NCBI RefSeq assembly: GCF_021729865.1
Contig: NZ_CP063400.1
Span: forward strand, 372,001-436,000
Direction of reading: 5' to 3'
DNA length: 64,000 nucleotides
DNA from: Hydrogenophaga sp. SL48
Lineage (GTDB): Bacteria > Pseudomonadota > Gammaproteobacteria > Burkholderiales > Burkholderiaceae_C
Position 1 is the stretch's first letter; each line of letters opens with the position of its first letter. Position numbers and translations under genes: made by a program. Positions 35,316 through 45,653 of the stretch are shown one piece after another. The notes beneath the pieces are model-generated. The model made no database searches and had not been told where the DNA came from. It worked only from the letters and a program-made list of their open reading frames with translations.

Positions 35316-36833
35316 CTAGCGCCGCCGCAACATCCGCGCCGCCAGCACGCTGGCCAGCAGCACCAGCGCGCTTCCCGCGAGCGCGGTGAACTGCAACGCG
35401 TCGGTGAAGGCGGCGCGGGCCATGAGGGTCAGCGCTTGCGCCGCTTCGGCGGGCAGGCGTTCGGCCACCGCGAGGGCGCCGCCCAGAGTGGCCATGGCTT
35501 CCGGAGGCAGGCTTTCGCCGCCGGCCTGCGCGAGCTGCTGGCGGTAGATCAGCGTGCCCGCGCTGCCAAACAGTGCGATGCCCAGCGCGCCACAGAATTC
35601 CGAGCTGGTTTCAGCGATGGCCGAGGCGGCGCCCGCGCGTTCGGGAGGGGCCGAGGTGATGATCTGTTCGGTGCCGATGGCGAACACCGGCGCCATGCCC
35701 AGGCTGACCACGACCATGCCGGCCACCAGCACCCACAGCGCCCAGGGGCCGTCGGCCCACACCATCATCAGCATGCCTGCCGCCGCCGCCGCAAGGCACC
35801 ACACCATCACCGGCCCGGGCCCGAAGCGCCGCGCCAGCCAGGGCGCCAGCACCATGGAGCCGAACACGAAGCCGCCCGCCCACGGCACCGTGGCCCAGCC
35901 GGCCTGCAGCGGCGAGAGCGCCAGCACCATCTGCAGGTGCTGGGCGATGAAGATGTAGATGCCGAACATCGCCAGGCACGACAGCCCGTAGGCCATGATG
36001 GCCGTGCGGAAGCTGGGGATGGCAAACAGCCGCAGTTCGAGCAGCGGGTAGTCAATGCGCTTCTGGCGCCGCACGAACGCCACGCCGAGGGCCAGCCCGG
36101 CGACCAGCAACGCCAGCCGCCCCCAGCTCGGCCCGTGTTCGGCCATGGCCTTGACGGCGTAGATCAGGCTGAGCACGGCGGACAGCGATAGCAGCACGCT
36201 CGGCGCGTCGATGCGGCCGGCGTTTTCATCGCGGTACTCGGGCAGCAGGCGCGGCCCGAGGACCAGCAGCAGGGCCATCACCGGCACGGCGGGCAGGAAC
36301 ACCGAGCCCCACCAGAAGTGCTCCAGCAGCCAGCCGCCCACCAGCGGGCCGATGGCGCTGCCGACCGAGAAGGCGGTGATCCACACGCCGATGGCGAACT
36401 GGCGCTGCGTCTCGTCGTGAAACATGTTGCGAATCAGCGAGAGCGTGGACGGCGCGAGCGTGGCACCGGCGATGCCCAGCAGCGCGCGCAGCACGATCAG
36501 CTCGGCGGGCGTGCGCGCGAACGCGGCCATCACCGAGGCCACGGCGAAGAAGGCCGCGCCGATCAGCAGCAGGCGGCGGCGCCCGATGCGGTCGCCCAGC
36601 GTGCCCATGGTGATCAGGAAGCCGGCGACGAAGAACCCGTAGATGTCGATGATCCACAGCAGTTGTGAGGCGCTGGGTACCAGCGCCCGGCTGAGCGCGG
36701 GCACGGCCAGGTTGAGCACCGTGAGGTCCATGGCGTAGACCAGGCAGGGCAGGGCGATCATGGCCAGGCCCCACCACTCGCGGCGGGTGGCTTTGGCGGG
36801 CGTTGCAGAGGGGGAAGGAAGAGAGGAGTTCAT
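35316..36833 (-). CDS. MFS multidrug transporter, DHA2 (14-helix) family
   Basis: 505 residues. 14 predicted membrane helices. The family loop motif A is GTLGDRIGRRRLLLIGAAFF, and motif D1-like ALPCLVYAMDLTVLNLAVPA starts the protein, as in SmvA/QacA and EmrB-type exporters. It probably exports cationic biocides or dyes by proton antiport. No membrane-fusion partner or TetR gene is adjacent. Confidence 0.92.
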   Translation of the reverse strand: MNSSLPSPSATPAKATRREWWGLAMIALPCLVYAMDLTVLNLAVPALSRALVPSASQLLWIIDIYGFFVAGFLITMGTLGDRIGRRRLLLIGAAFFAVASVMAAFARTPAELIVLRALLGIAGATLAPSTLSLIRNMFHDETQRQFAIGVWITAFSVGSAIGPLVGGWLLEHFWWGSVFLPAVPVMALLLVLGPRLLPEYRDENAGRIDAPSVLLSLSAVLSLIYAVKAMAEHGPSWGRLALLVAGLALGVAFVRRQKRIDYPLLELRLFAIPSFRTAIMAYGLSCLAMFGIYIFIAQHLQMVLALSPLQAGWATVPWAGGFVFGSMVLAPWLARRFGPGPVMVWCLAAAAAGMLMMVWADGPWALWVLVAGMVVVSLGMAPVFAIGTEQIITSAPPERAGAASAIAETSSEFCGALGIALFGSAGTLIYRQQLAQAGGESLPPEAMATLGGALAVAERLPAEAAQALTLMARAAFTDALQFTALAGSALVLLASVLAARMLRRR

Positions 36834-36870
36834 GCCATCGCCCGAGGTGGGGTGCTCAGGCCGCTCAGGG

Positions 36871-37212
36871 TCATTCGATGTTCAGGATGCCGCCGACCGA
36901 CTGCTCCAGCAGCTCGACCAGCTCGGGGTCCATGTACTTGTACTCGTCGGGGATGTCGAGCACGTGAACCGGCTTGTGGGCCAGCCAGCCGGTGAATTCG
37001 GCTGCGAGCCGCGACTTGTGTTTGTGCTCCATCACGAAGATCACGTCGGCCCACTGGATGTCGTCTGCCGAGACGGTGTGGCGGGCGTTGGGGCTGGTGC
37101 CGCCCGAGCGCACGTTGAGCCCCGGGTGCCGGCGCCAGACGCGCTCGGCGGTGGGGCTGCGCCACTGGTTGCGGCTGCAGACGAAGAGCACGTTGAGGCG
37201 GTCAGAAGGCAT
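36871..37212 (-). CDS. Small low-molecular-weight protein tyrosine phosphatase
   Basis: 113 residues, shorter than the usual about 150. The catalytic P-loop is CSRNQWRSPTAE (CX5RS), with the phosphate-binding Arg and Ser, and MEHKHKSRLAAEFTG in the centre. The general-acid Asp may be in LDIPDEYKYMDPEL. It belongs to the group annotated as predicted protein-tyrosine phosphatase (COG4551). ATG 37212 is chosen since the conserved NVLFVCSRN begins 7 residues later. Confidence 0.86.
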   Translation of the reverse strand: MPSDRLNVLFVCSRNQWRSPTAERVWRRHPGLNVRSGGTSPNARHTVSADDIQWADVIFVMEHKHKSRLAAEFTGWLAHKPVHVLDIPDEYKYMDPELVELLEQSVGGILNIE

Positions 37213-37304
37213 GCGCGCACTGTAGGGCATCGCTTCACCGGCCCCTCCGCCAGCGGCCCGGGTGGTCCCTGCCGCAGGGGTGTTGCAGGCGTAGATTGCA
37301 GCCC

Positions 37305-37640
37305 ATGAAAACCGCTTACCTCTACCTCGGCGCCGCCATCGTGGCCGAGGTGATCGCCACCAGCCTGCTCAAGTCCTCCGAAGGTTTCACGCGATGGTGG
37401 CCGAGCGTGGCGACGGTGGTCGGTTACGCGGTGGCGTTTTACTGCCTGGCGCAGACGCTGGGCACGATCCCGACGGGCGTGGCCTACGCGATCTGGTCGG
37501 GCGTGGGCATCGTGCTGATCTCGCTGATCGGCTGGGTGGTGTTCAAGCAGACGCTGGACACGCCGGCCCTGCTGGGCATGGGGCTGATCGTGGCGGGCGT
37601 GCTGGTGATCAACCTGTTTTCTCGCTCGGTGGCGCACTGA
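37305..37640 (+). CDS. Small multidrug resistance (SMR) transporter, EmrE-like
   Basis: 111 residues with four transmembrane helices. The essential membrane Glu is Glu15 in AAIVAEVIATSLLKSSEGF; the conserved TIPTGVAYAIWSGVG in helix 2-3 and WVVFKQTLDTPALLGMGLIV complete the EmrE/QacC pattern. Works as an antiparallel dimer that exchanges protons for quaternary cations. Start ATG 37305 gives the usual length. Confidence 0.92.
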   Translation: MKTAYLYLGAAIVAEVIATSLLKSSEGFTRWWPSVATVVGYAVAFYCLAQTLGTIPTGVAYAIWSGVGIVLISLIGWVVFKQTLDTPALLGMGLIVAGVLVINLFSRSVAH

Positions 37641-37649
37641 CGTTGGCGC

Positions 37650-38852
37650 CTACCAGCTCACTTCCCGGTCCGGCGTGGCGCTGATCTTGTGGATGGTCAG
37701 GTCGGCGCCGTCGTATTCTTCTTCCGGGCTCAGGCGCAGGCCCATGACCGCCCTGAGCGTGCCGTAGACCACCACGCCACCGAACAGCGCCCAGGCCACG
37801 CCCAGGGTGGTGCCCATCAGTTGCGCCGTGAAGCTCACACCGCCCAGACCGCCGAGCGCCTGCTGGCCGAAGAGCCCGGCCGCGAGGCCGCCCCAGGTGC
37901 CACACAGACCGTGCAGCGGCCAGACACCCAGCACATCGTCGATCTTCCAGCGGTTCTGCGTCAGCGTGAACATGCCCACGAACAACGCGCCCGCCACCGC
38001 ACCCACCACCAGCGCGCCCAGCGGGTGCATCAGGTCGGAACCCGCGCACACGGCCACCAGTCCGGCCAGCGGGCCGTTGTGCACGAAGCCGGGGTCGTTC
38101 TTGCCGGCGATCAGCGCGGCCAGCGTGCCGCCGACCATGGCCATGAGCGAGTTGACCGCGACCAGGCCGGAGATCTTGTCCAGCGTCTGCGCGCTCATCA
38201 CGTTGAAGCCGAACCAGCCCACGCAGAGGATCCACGCGCCCAGCGCGAGGAAGGGGATGCTCGATGGCGGGTGGGCCGACACACCGCCGTCCTTGCGGTA
38301 GCGGTTGGCGCGGGCGCCCAGGAAGATGACCGCGGGCAGCGCGATCCAGCCCCCCACCGCGTGCACCACCACGGAGCCTGCGAAGTCGTGGAAGGCGAAG
38401 CCGGTGGTGGCGGTGATCCAGGCCTGCACGCCGAAGTGGCCGTTCCAGGCGATGCCCTCAAAGAAGGGGTAGACCAGGCCGACGATGACGGCGGTGGCGA
38501 TCAGCTGCGGCCAGAACTTGGCGCGCTCGGCGATGCCGCCGGAGATGATCGCGGGGATGGCGGCGGCGAAGGTGAGCAGGAAGAAGAACTTGACGAGCTC
38601 GTAGCCGTTTTTCTGCGCCAGCGTTTCGGCGCCCACGAAGAACGAGGCGCCGTAGGCCACGCCGTAGCCAACCACGAAGTAGGCGATGGTGGAGACCGAG
38701 AAGTCCACCAGGATCTTGACCAGGGCGTTGACCTGGTTCTTCTGGCGAACCGTGCCGAGTTCGAGGAAGGCGAACCCGGCGTGCATGGCCAGGACCATGA
38801 TGCCGCCGAGCAGGATGAACAAGGCATCGGCGCCCTGTTTGAGTGCGTCCAT
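37650..38852 (-). CDS. amtB: Ammonium transporter
   Basis: 400 residues, 11 helices expected. Twin pore histidines lie in GFAFHDFAGSVVVHAVGGW and GSDLMHPLGALVVGAV-type stretches, and GVWPLHGLCGTWGGLAAGLF is the late conserved region. Start ATG 38852 with an AGGGAATCT upstream. A sigma-54-type promoter lies about 85 bases before the start, so expression probably rises under nitrogen limitation through NtrC. Usually glnK precedes amtB; here no PII gene is adjacent. Confidence 0.94.
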   Translation of the reverse strand: MDALKQGADALFILLGGIMVLAMHAGFAFLELGTVRQKNQVNALVKILVDFSVSTIAYFVVGYGVAYGASFFVGAETLAQKNGYELVKFFFLLTFAAAIPAIISGGIAERAKFWPQLIATAVIVGLVYPFFEGIAWNGHFGVQAWITATTGFAFHDFAGSVVVHAVGGWIALPAVIFLGARANRYRKDGGVSAHPPSSIPFLALGAWILCVGWFGFNVMSAQTLDKISGLVAVNSLMAMVGGTLAALIAGKNDPGFVHNGPLAGLVAVCAGSDLMHPLGALVVGAVAGALFVGMFTLTQNRWKIDDVLGVWPLHGLCGTWGGLAAGLFGQQALGGLGGVSFTAQLMGTTLGVAWALFGGVVVYGTLRAVMGLRLSPEEEYDGADLTIHKISATPDREVSW

Positions 38853-38935
38853 GAGGGAATCTCCGTGCAGAAAGCTTGTTTTGGTGCGGTTTGAATGCCA
38901 AAACAGGGCCTGCATGGCGATTCGCACCAATCCAT

Positions 38936-38951
38936 AGCAAGAACTGCACCA
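38936..38951 (-). promoter_or_regulatory. Sigma-54 promoter candidate for amtB
   Basis: On the minus strand TGGTGCAGTTCTTGCT fits TGGcacN-N4-TTGCw, with GG and GC ten bases apart as required at -24/-12. Several GCACC/GGTGC half-sites lie around it (for example near 38943-38972), resembling NtrC-binding halves. Confidence 0.65.
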
Positions 38952-39051
38952 GCATGGATGCACGGGTGCCTTCTGGTGGTGCGATGGCGCGAAGCCGGTG
39001 CGGTGTGGGCGGCGTCGCGCGGTGGTCCGGCCGACCCCGAGCCGGGCGGGC

Positions 39052-39846
39052 TCAGGCCGACACGACAGCGCTGCCGGTGGGGAGCGTCACCGTCGGGATG
39101 GTGGTGGCGTCCTTGATCACCTGACGCTGCGGCAGGTAATGCAGCAGCACGTCGGTTTCCTTCTTGACCACGGCGTAGCACTCGCAGCTGAGGGCTTCGA
39201 GCTGGGGCCGGTCGAGGACCTTGATCAGACCGCGGGAGTACGAAATCACCCCGAGCTGCTGCAACTTCAGCGCCGCTTGCGTCACGCCCTCGCGGCGAAC
39301 GCCGAGCATGTTGGCGATGAACTCCTGGGTCATCGTCAGGTGGTTGTTCGACAGGCGGTCCATCGACAGCAACAGCCAGCGGCAGAGTTGCTGGTCGATG
39401 GCGTGGTGGCGGTTGCACACGGCGGTCTGGGCAACCTGCGTGATCAGTGCCTGCGTGTAGCGCAGCATCAGCACCAGCAGCTCGCCGTGGCGCTTGAATT
39501 CTTCCTTGACCCGCGACCGGGGCAGGCGGTAGGCATGACCGGCGCTCTGCACCACCGAACGGCTGGGCGTGCTCTCGCCGCCCATGAACAGCGTGATGCC
39601 CAGCAGGCCTTCATTGCCCACCACGAGGATCGCGGTGGACGCACCGTTTTCCATCACGTACTGCAGCGAGACGATGGCGTCGGTGGGAAAGTAGACGTGG
39701 CGCATGGGGCGCCCCGATTCGTACATGAGCGCCCGCAGCGGCAGCGCCACCAGTTCCAGGTAGGGAAACAGCCGGTCTTGCACCTCGGGTGACAAGGCGG
39801 CCAGCAGGTGGTTCTGGCGGGGATGAGGCGGGGGCTTGGGGGACAT
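39052..39846 (-). CDS. Crp/Fnr family transcriptional regulator
   Basis: 264 residues from ATG 39846. A cyclic-nucleotide-like beta-barrel (YFPTDAIVSLQYVMENGAST, VVGNEGLLGITLFMGG) is followed by a helix-turn-helix (TMTQEFIANMLGVRREGVTQ, AALKLQQLGVISYSRGLIKV). No Cys cluster, so not an FeS sensor. The ligand is unknown. It carries an extra C-terminal tail of about 35 residues (CECYAVVKKETDVLLHYLPQ). It stands alone upstream of amtB on the same strand but with its own gap. Confidence 0.88.
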   Translation of the reverse strand: MSPKPPPHPRQNHLLAALSPEVQDRLFPYLELVALPLRALMYESGRPMRHVYFPTDAIVSLQYVMENGASTAILVVGNEGLLGITLFMGGESTPSRSVVQSAGHAYRLPRSRVKEEFKRHGELLVLMLRYTQALITQVAQTAVCNRHHAIDQQLCRWLLLSMDRLSNNHLTMTQEFIANMLGVRREGVTQAALKLQQLGVISYSRGLIKVLDRPQLEALSCECYAVVKKETDVLLHYLPQRQVIKDATTIPTVTLPTGSAVVSA

Positions 39847-39991
39847 GCGGATGCTCTGGTGGCTGGACTTGGGGTGACAACCCCCCAATGGGCACCCAGC
39901 TTACCGCGCCGGCCGCGCAGGGGCTTCGGGGTGGCGTGCCGACGTTGAAGACGATGGGGGCATCACCGTTTGCCGGCGATGCGAGGGGCGT

Positions 39992-40501
39992 TCAGCTGCA
40001 GCTGACGCTGCCGCAGCCACTCATGGTGGCGGGCTTGACGCGGTCCGGGTCGGCCAGGGTTTCGGTGCGGCTGTCGAAGCCCACGTCCTTCATGTGCAGG
40101 GCCAGGCCGGCGTCCATGCTGGCGGCGTGCTGCGGGAACCATTCGACGAGGGCCTCGGCCAGGCGGTTGATGATCTCGGTGTCGCCCTGCTGAAAGTGGT
40201 CGACCACGGCGTTGAGGGTTTCCAGGATCGTGGCGTGGTGCGAGGCGTGGCAGTTGTCGGCCGAGAAGCCGGTGGCCAGCATCCAGCGCTCTTCCTGCGC
40301 GAAGTGCTCGACCGTGTGCGCCACGAACTCGCGGTAGAGCGGCAGTTGCTCAGCAGGCGGCGTGGCCAGCAGCCGGTTGAGCATGTCCACGAACTCTTCG
40401 TGGGTGTCGTCCATGCGGTCATCGCCGGTGCGCAGCTGGGGGTTCCAGGTCAGGCCGGTGGCGGCCGAGATCGGGGCTTCTGGGGTGGCGGTGGTGTCCA
40501 T
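39992..40501 (-). CDS. Bacteriohemerythrin
   Basis: 169 residues from ATG 40501. Hemerythrin-type di-iron domain: DDTHEEFVDMLNRLL, FVAHTVEHFAQEERWM, NCHASHHATILETL, and ALVEWFPQHAASMDAGLALH provide the His, Glu and Asp ligands. It probably binds oxygen or iron in the cytoplasm. The C-terminus ends SGCGSVSCS, a cysteine-containing tail not typical of the fold. A run of ten G lies 53 bases upstream of its start. Confidence 0.9.
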   Translation of the reverse strand: MDTTATPEAPISAATGLTWNPQLRTGDDRMDDTHEEFVDMLNRLLATPPAEQLPLYREFVAHTVEHFAQEERWMLATGFSADNCHASHHATILETLNAVVDHFQQGDTEIINRLAEALVEWFPQHAASMDAGLALHMKDVGFDSRTETLADPDRVKPATMSGCGSVSCS

Positions 40502-40553
40502 GGGTCGAGACTGTATCGGTTTCGGGATGGTCGGCGCTTGATGGAGGTCAAGC

Positions 40554-40563
40554 GGGGGGGGGG
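40554..40563. repeat. Poly-G tract (10) in a divergent promoter region
   Basis: Ten consecutive G in the 119-base gap between hemerythrin (minus) and DUF805 (plus). A TATCAT -10-like box at 40584-40589 would place the tract against the -35 region of DUF805. Tracts this long are prone to slippage. Confidence 0.6.
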
Positions 40564-40620
40564 CGGCCACCGGGGCTCAGGACTATCATGCCGGCTCAAC
40601 AACACTGTCTGGAGGACGAG

Positions 40621-40956
40621 ATGAATTTTGTCGACGCGGTCAAGACCTGTTTCAGCAAATACGTGGGCTTCGAGGGGCGCGCCACGCGTTCGGAATACTG
40701 GTGGTGGGTGCTGTTTGTGTTTGCGGTGGCCATCGTCATGGGCGTGCTCAGGCTGGGCACGATCGGCAACCTGTTCTCGCTGGCCACGCTGCTGCCCTCG
40801 ATCGCCGTGGGCGCCCGCCGCCTGCACGACATCGGCAAGAGCGGCTGGTGGCAGCTGATTGCCCTGATCCCGCTGATCGGCTGGCTGGTGCTGATTTACT
40901 GGGCCGTGCAGCCCAGCGAAGGCGACAACGCTTTTGGCCCCACGCCCGCCCGGTAA
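40621..40956 (+). CDS. DUF805 membrane protein
   Basis: 111 residues. Characteristic DUF805 start MNFVDAVKTCFSKYVGFEGR, then ATRSEYWWWVLFVF; ARRLHDIGKSGWWQLIALIP gives the second family motif, and VQPSEGDNAFGPTP the end. Three to four transmembrane helices in the inner membrane. GGAGGACGAG precedes the ATG. Function of the family is unknown. Confidence 0.92.
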   Translation: MNFVDAVKTCFSKYVGFEGRATRSEYWWWVLFVFAVAIVMGVLRLGTIGNLFSLATLLPSIAVGARRLHDIGKSGWWQLIALIPLIGWLVLIYWAVQPSEGDNAFGPTPAR

Positions 40957-40974
40957 GGGGCAGGCGCACCGGGT

Positions 40975-42060
40975 TCAGGCCGCCGGTGTGTCCATCATCT
41001 TCTGCACCGCGGCCTGAATTTCAGGCGAGGCCAGGGCCTGTTCCAGTCGTGCCAGGGCCGGGTGGGCCAGGGCGGTCCGCAGGTGGTGCGTGTCCACACC
41101 GGTGTCCTGCTTCACGTCATAGCCTTCCAGCGTGCCCTGCTGGCTCAGCGCCAGGCGCTCGCCCAACCGGGCGCAGAGGTAGCCGAGCGCCATGCGGGGT
41201 GCACGCTCCGGATCGGTGGTCATGTACGACGTCACCAGCTGTTGGCTCACGCAGCTGACGTCGCTGATCAGGCTGGCAGGCAACTCCCAGTTTTTCATCA
41301 ACAGACAGCCAATTTCGCTCGAGTTCAGGCCCAGCACCTTCTGCTCCAGCCCGGCGCGCACCAGGCGGCCGTGAGACAGCCATGACTTCAGCGCCGAAGC
41401 CGGGAACAGCGAGGCGGTGGCAAGTTGTCCCACGAAACTGAGCACCACCTGGGTGGACAGCGCGCCCTGGTCGGGCAGGTTGAGTGCCTTGCTGAGTCGG
41501 ACACACAGCTCGCTCGCGATGGCGCTGGCGCGCCAGATGGCGTCGAAGCTGCTCTGCGCTTCGGCCTGCTTGGGCTTGAAGGACTCTTCCAGCATGTATT
41601 GCAGACAGATGCCGCGCACGGAGTTCATGCCCAGGAAGGTCACCGACTGACCGATGCTGGTGACGGGCGTGCGCAGCCCGTAGAACGGTGCATTGACGGT
41701 GGAGAGCACCTTTCCGGCGATCAAGGGCTCGCCCATGACGAGGTCACCCAGTTCGGCGGAGCTGGCGCGCGCGACAAAATCGGGCGACAGCAACTTCTGC
41801 ATCGAACGAGGAGGGCGGGGGATGTTGCGCACGCTCTCCAGCAAAGCGTCTTTGCGCGCGGGGTCGAGGTCCTGTTCTGTCAGCCATCGAAACCCCGACA
41901 ACTCGGCGGGAATCGGCTCTGCCTGAACCGTCTCGGTGGACGCAGCGGCGGGTACCGCACTGGCGGATGGAGCAGACGGTGTGCTGGGCCGTCGGACGTT
42001 GGCAGGCTTCTCTATGGCAGTTTTCGCGGGTTGCTGACGGAATAGCGAGAGAAAAGCCAA
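40975..42060 (-). CDS. HDOD-domain signalling protein
   Basis: 361 residues if translation starts at TTG 42060, which has GGAGGT 5 bases before it; a TTG at 42105 would give 376 residues without a ribosome site. The first about 55 residues are Ala/Pro/Ser-rich and of low complexity. The HDOD domain (about 85-290) shows IPRPPRSMQKLLSPDF, MGEPLIAGKVLSTVNAPFYG, TSIGQSVTFLGMNSVRGICL and an HD-like helical core lacking catalytic His-Asp, as in HDOD proteins that act as regulators, for example in chemotaxis or type IV pilus control. No partner gene is adjacent. Confidence 0.85.
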   Translation of the reverse strand: MAFLSLFRQQPAKTAIEKPANVRRPSTPSAPSASAVPAAASTETVQAEPIPAELSGFRWLTEQDLDPARKDALLESVRNIPRPPRSMQKLLSPDFVARASSAELGDLVMGEPLIAGKVLSTVNAPFYGLRTPVTSIGQSVTFLGMNSVRGICLQYMLEESFKPKQAEAQSSFDAIWRASAIASELCVRLSKALNLPDQGALSTQVVLSFVGQLATASLFPASALKSWLSHGRLVRAGLEQKVLGLNSSEIGCLLMKNWELPASLISDVSCVSQQLVTSYMTTDPERAPRMALGYLCARLGERLALSQQGTLEGYDVKQDTGVDTHHLRTALAHPALARLEQALASPEIQAAVQKMMDTPAA

Positions 42061-42193
42061 AAGAGACCTCCATTTCAGTTTTTGGACCCACGGGCCATGG
42101 ATCAACCTGAGATGGAATCGGCGTTTTTCGCCCGGTCTTGAGGACTGTGTGAGGTGTTGACCTGCTCCCAGACGGTGACCAGCACCAGGTGCT

Positions 42194-43645
<1,452 letters not shown>

Positions 43646-43769
43646 GATGGTGCCAGCGGCGGGGTGGGGTATCGGAGGGGAGCGCCAGGCGCCGGGCCAG
43701 GCGGGCCTGGCTGCTCAAACGGGACGCTGTTGCCCCAAACGGGCGGTCGCGGCCTATAGTGCGAGCGTT

Positions 43770-44831
43770 ATGCGCGACTCCCGAATTTTATCGACCTTCC
43801 AGGACCTGAGCTCGGCGACGGGTGCCTTGCCGCTCTCGCAGATGCCCGAGCACCAGCGCGCGGAAGCGCTGATCTTTGACACCTGCCAGGTCGGTGTGGT
43901 GTTGCGCGCGGTGATGCTGGTGCAGGCGGTGGCCTGGGTGGCGGCCTTGTATGGCGCACACGGCTGGTGGGAATGGGTGACCCAGGTGGCCCTGTTCACG
44001 GCGGCGACCTTGCCCTCGGTGCTGATCTGGCTGCTGGCGGTGTGTGCCCTCAAACGCCCGCTCGCCCGCCTGCCGATGCCGGCGCAATGGACCCTGGGCA
44101 TCCTGCTGGGCGCTGCGGCGGCGATCTATGGCTGTGGCCTGCTGGCCTGGACCGGGCTGGTGGACCCGGCGCCCTGGCTGGCCAGTGCCGCGTCGGGCGC
44201 GCTGGTGGCGGCGGTGCTGGTGGCCGCCCTGATATGGCGCGCCCGGGCGCGGGCCCCGGCCGGCACGACCGCGCGGCTCGCCGAGCTGCAGGCGCGCATA
44301 CGCCCTCACTTTCTGTTCAACACGCTCAACAGTGCCATCGCGCTGGTGCGCGCCGAGCCGGCCAAGGCCGAGGCGCTGCTCGAAGACCTGAGCGAGCTGT
44401 TCCGCCACGCCCTGGCCGACGCGCAGGAGGCGGTGCCGCTGTGGCAGGAGCTGGAGCTGGCCGAGCACTACCTTGCCATCGAGCAGGTGCGTTTTGGGGA
44501 CCGGCTGCGGCTGGAGTGGAGCCTGGATGAAAAGGCGTCCAAGGCGCTGCTGCCACCGCTGATCCTGCAACCCCTGGTCGAGAATGCGGTGAAGCACGGT
44601 GTGGAGCCGAGCCCGACCGGCGCGGTGGTGCGCATCAGCACGCAGCTCCGGGGTTCGACGGTCGTGATCAAGGTGACCAACACCGTGCCCTCGGGCAGTG
44701 GTTCGCGCGGCCACGGCCTGGCGCTGGACAATGTGCGCCAGCGGCTGACGCTGTTGCACGATGTCGAAGGCCGGTTCCAGAGTGCGCTGGTGAACGGCGT
44801 TTTTCAGGTGCGTCTTGAAATCCCGCTATAA
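43770..44831 (+). CDS. algZ: LytS/AlgZ-type sensor histidine kinase
   Basis: 353 residues from ATG 43770. About four membrane helices (residues 40-160), then a His_kinase domain with RIRPHFLFNTLNSAIALV, the phosphoacceptor His, and a reduced ATPase domain (PPLILQPLVENAVKHGVEP, SRGHGLALDNVRQRL). This is the AlgZ/LytS class, with the response regulator AlgR next door. A TATAGT box ends 9 bases before the ATG, so the message may be leaderless. Known roles of the pair: type IV pili and exopolysaccharide in Pseudomonas; here unproven. Confidence 0.87.
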   Translation: MRDSRILSTFQDLSSATGALPLSQMPEHQRAEALIFDTCQVGVVLRAVMLVQAVAWVAALYGAHGWWEWVTQVALFTAATLPSVLIWLLAVCALKRPLARLPMPAQWTLGILLGAAAAIYGCGLLAWTGLVDPAPWLASAASGALVAAVLVAALIWRARARAPAGTTARLAELQARIRPHFLFNTLNSAIALVRAEPAKAEALLEDLSELFRHALADAQEAVPLWQELELAEHYLAIEQVRFGDRLRLEWSLDEKASKALLPPLILQPLVENAVKHGVEPSPTGAVVRISTQLRGSTVVIKVTNTVPSGSGSRGHGLALDNVRQRLTLLHDVEGRFQSALVNGVFQVRLEIPL

Positions 44832-44866
44832 GCCTGTCTGTACGGGCGGCATCAACGGAGCGTGAC

Positions 44867-45607
44867 ATGGCATTGAAGGTACTGATCGTTGACGACGAGG
44901 CGCTGGCCAGGTCCCGCCTGTGCACGCTGCTGGGCGATTGCACCGACCCCCACGCCGAGGTGGTGGGTGAAGCGGGCAACGCGGTGCAGGCGATGGAGCA
45001 GCTCCAGCGCATGCCATGCGATCTGGTCCTGCTCGACATCCACATGCCCGGAGTGGACGGCATTGCGCTGGCGGCCAACATCCAGCAGATGCCCGCGCCA
45101 CCGAAGGTGGTGTTTGTGACGGCACACGCCGAGCACGCGGTGCATGCCTTCGACCTGGAAGCGGTGGACTACCTGACCAAGCCGGTGCGTCTGGAGCGGT
45201 TGCAGCTGGCGTTGCAGAAGGTGCAGCGCCAGCGCAGCGCCGGCGAGGTGGCGGAGGCGGCCGGCGGGGCAGAGAGCCTGCTGATCCAGGAGCGGGGGCG
45301 CAGTGAGCGGGTGGCGCTGGCCGATGTGATCTACCTCAAGGCCGAGCTGAAGTACATCACCGTGCGCACGGCCGAGAAGGAGCACATCTTTGATGGCGCG
45401 TTGAGCGATCTGGAACAGAAGTTTGCGCACCTCTTTGTGCGTGTGCATCGCAACGCATTGGTGGCCCGGCGGCGGGTACGGGCGGTGGAGAAGCACAACG
45501 ACCCGGTCGAGGGCGAGGGCTGGACGGTGCGGCTGGATGGGGTGGACGAGCGGCTGGCTGTGTCGCGTCGTCAGCTCGCCGCCGTTCGCGAAGCGCTGGT
45601 GAGCTGA
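44867..45607 (+). CDS. algR: LytTR response regulator AlgR
   Basis: 246 residues. Receiver domain with the phosphoacceptor Asp in CDLVLLDIHMPGVDG, DDEALARSRL at the start, and LTKPVRLERL for the lysine. A LytTR DNA-binding domain follows (VIYLKAELKYITVRTAEKEH, FVRVHRNALVARRRVRAVEK). Together with AlgZ it forms a two-component system; LytTR regulators bind direct repeats upstream of their targets. The gene ends before the first large composite repeat locus. Confidence 0.92.
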   Translation: MALKVLIVDDEALARSRLCTLLGDCTDPHAEVVGEAGNAVQAMEQLQRMPCDLVLLDIHMPGVDGIALAANIQQMPAPPKVVFVTAHAEHAVHAFDLEAVDYLTKPVRLERLQLALQKVQRQRSAGEVAEAAGGAESLLIQERGRSERVALADVIYLKAELKYITVRTAEKEHIFDGALSDLEQKFAHLFVRVHRNALVARRRVRAVEKHNDPVEGEGWTVRLDGVDERLAVSRRQLAAVREALVS

Positions 45608-45653
45608 CGCTTCTTCTTTGTCGTGGCTCTGTAGGCTTTTCTCCGGCTGCTGC

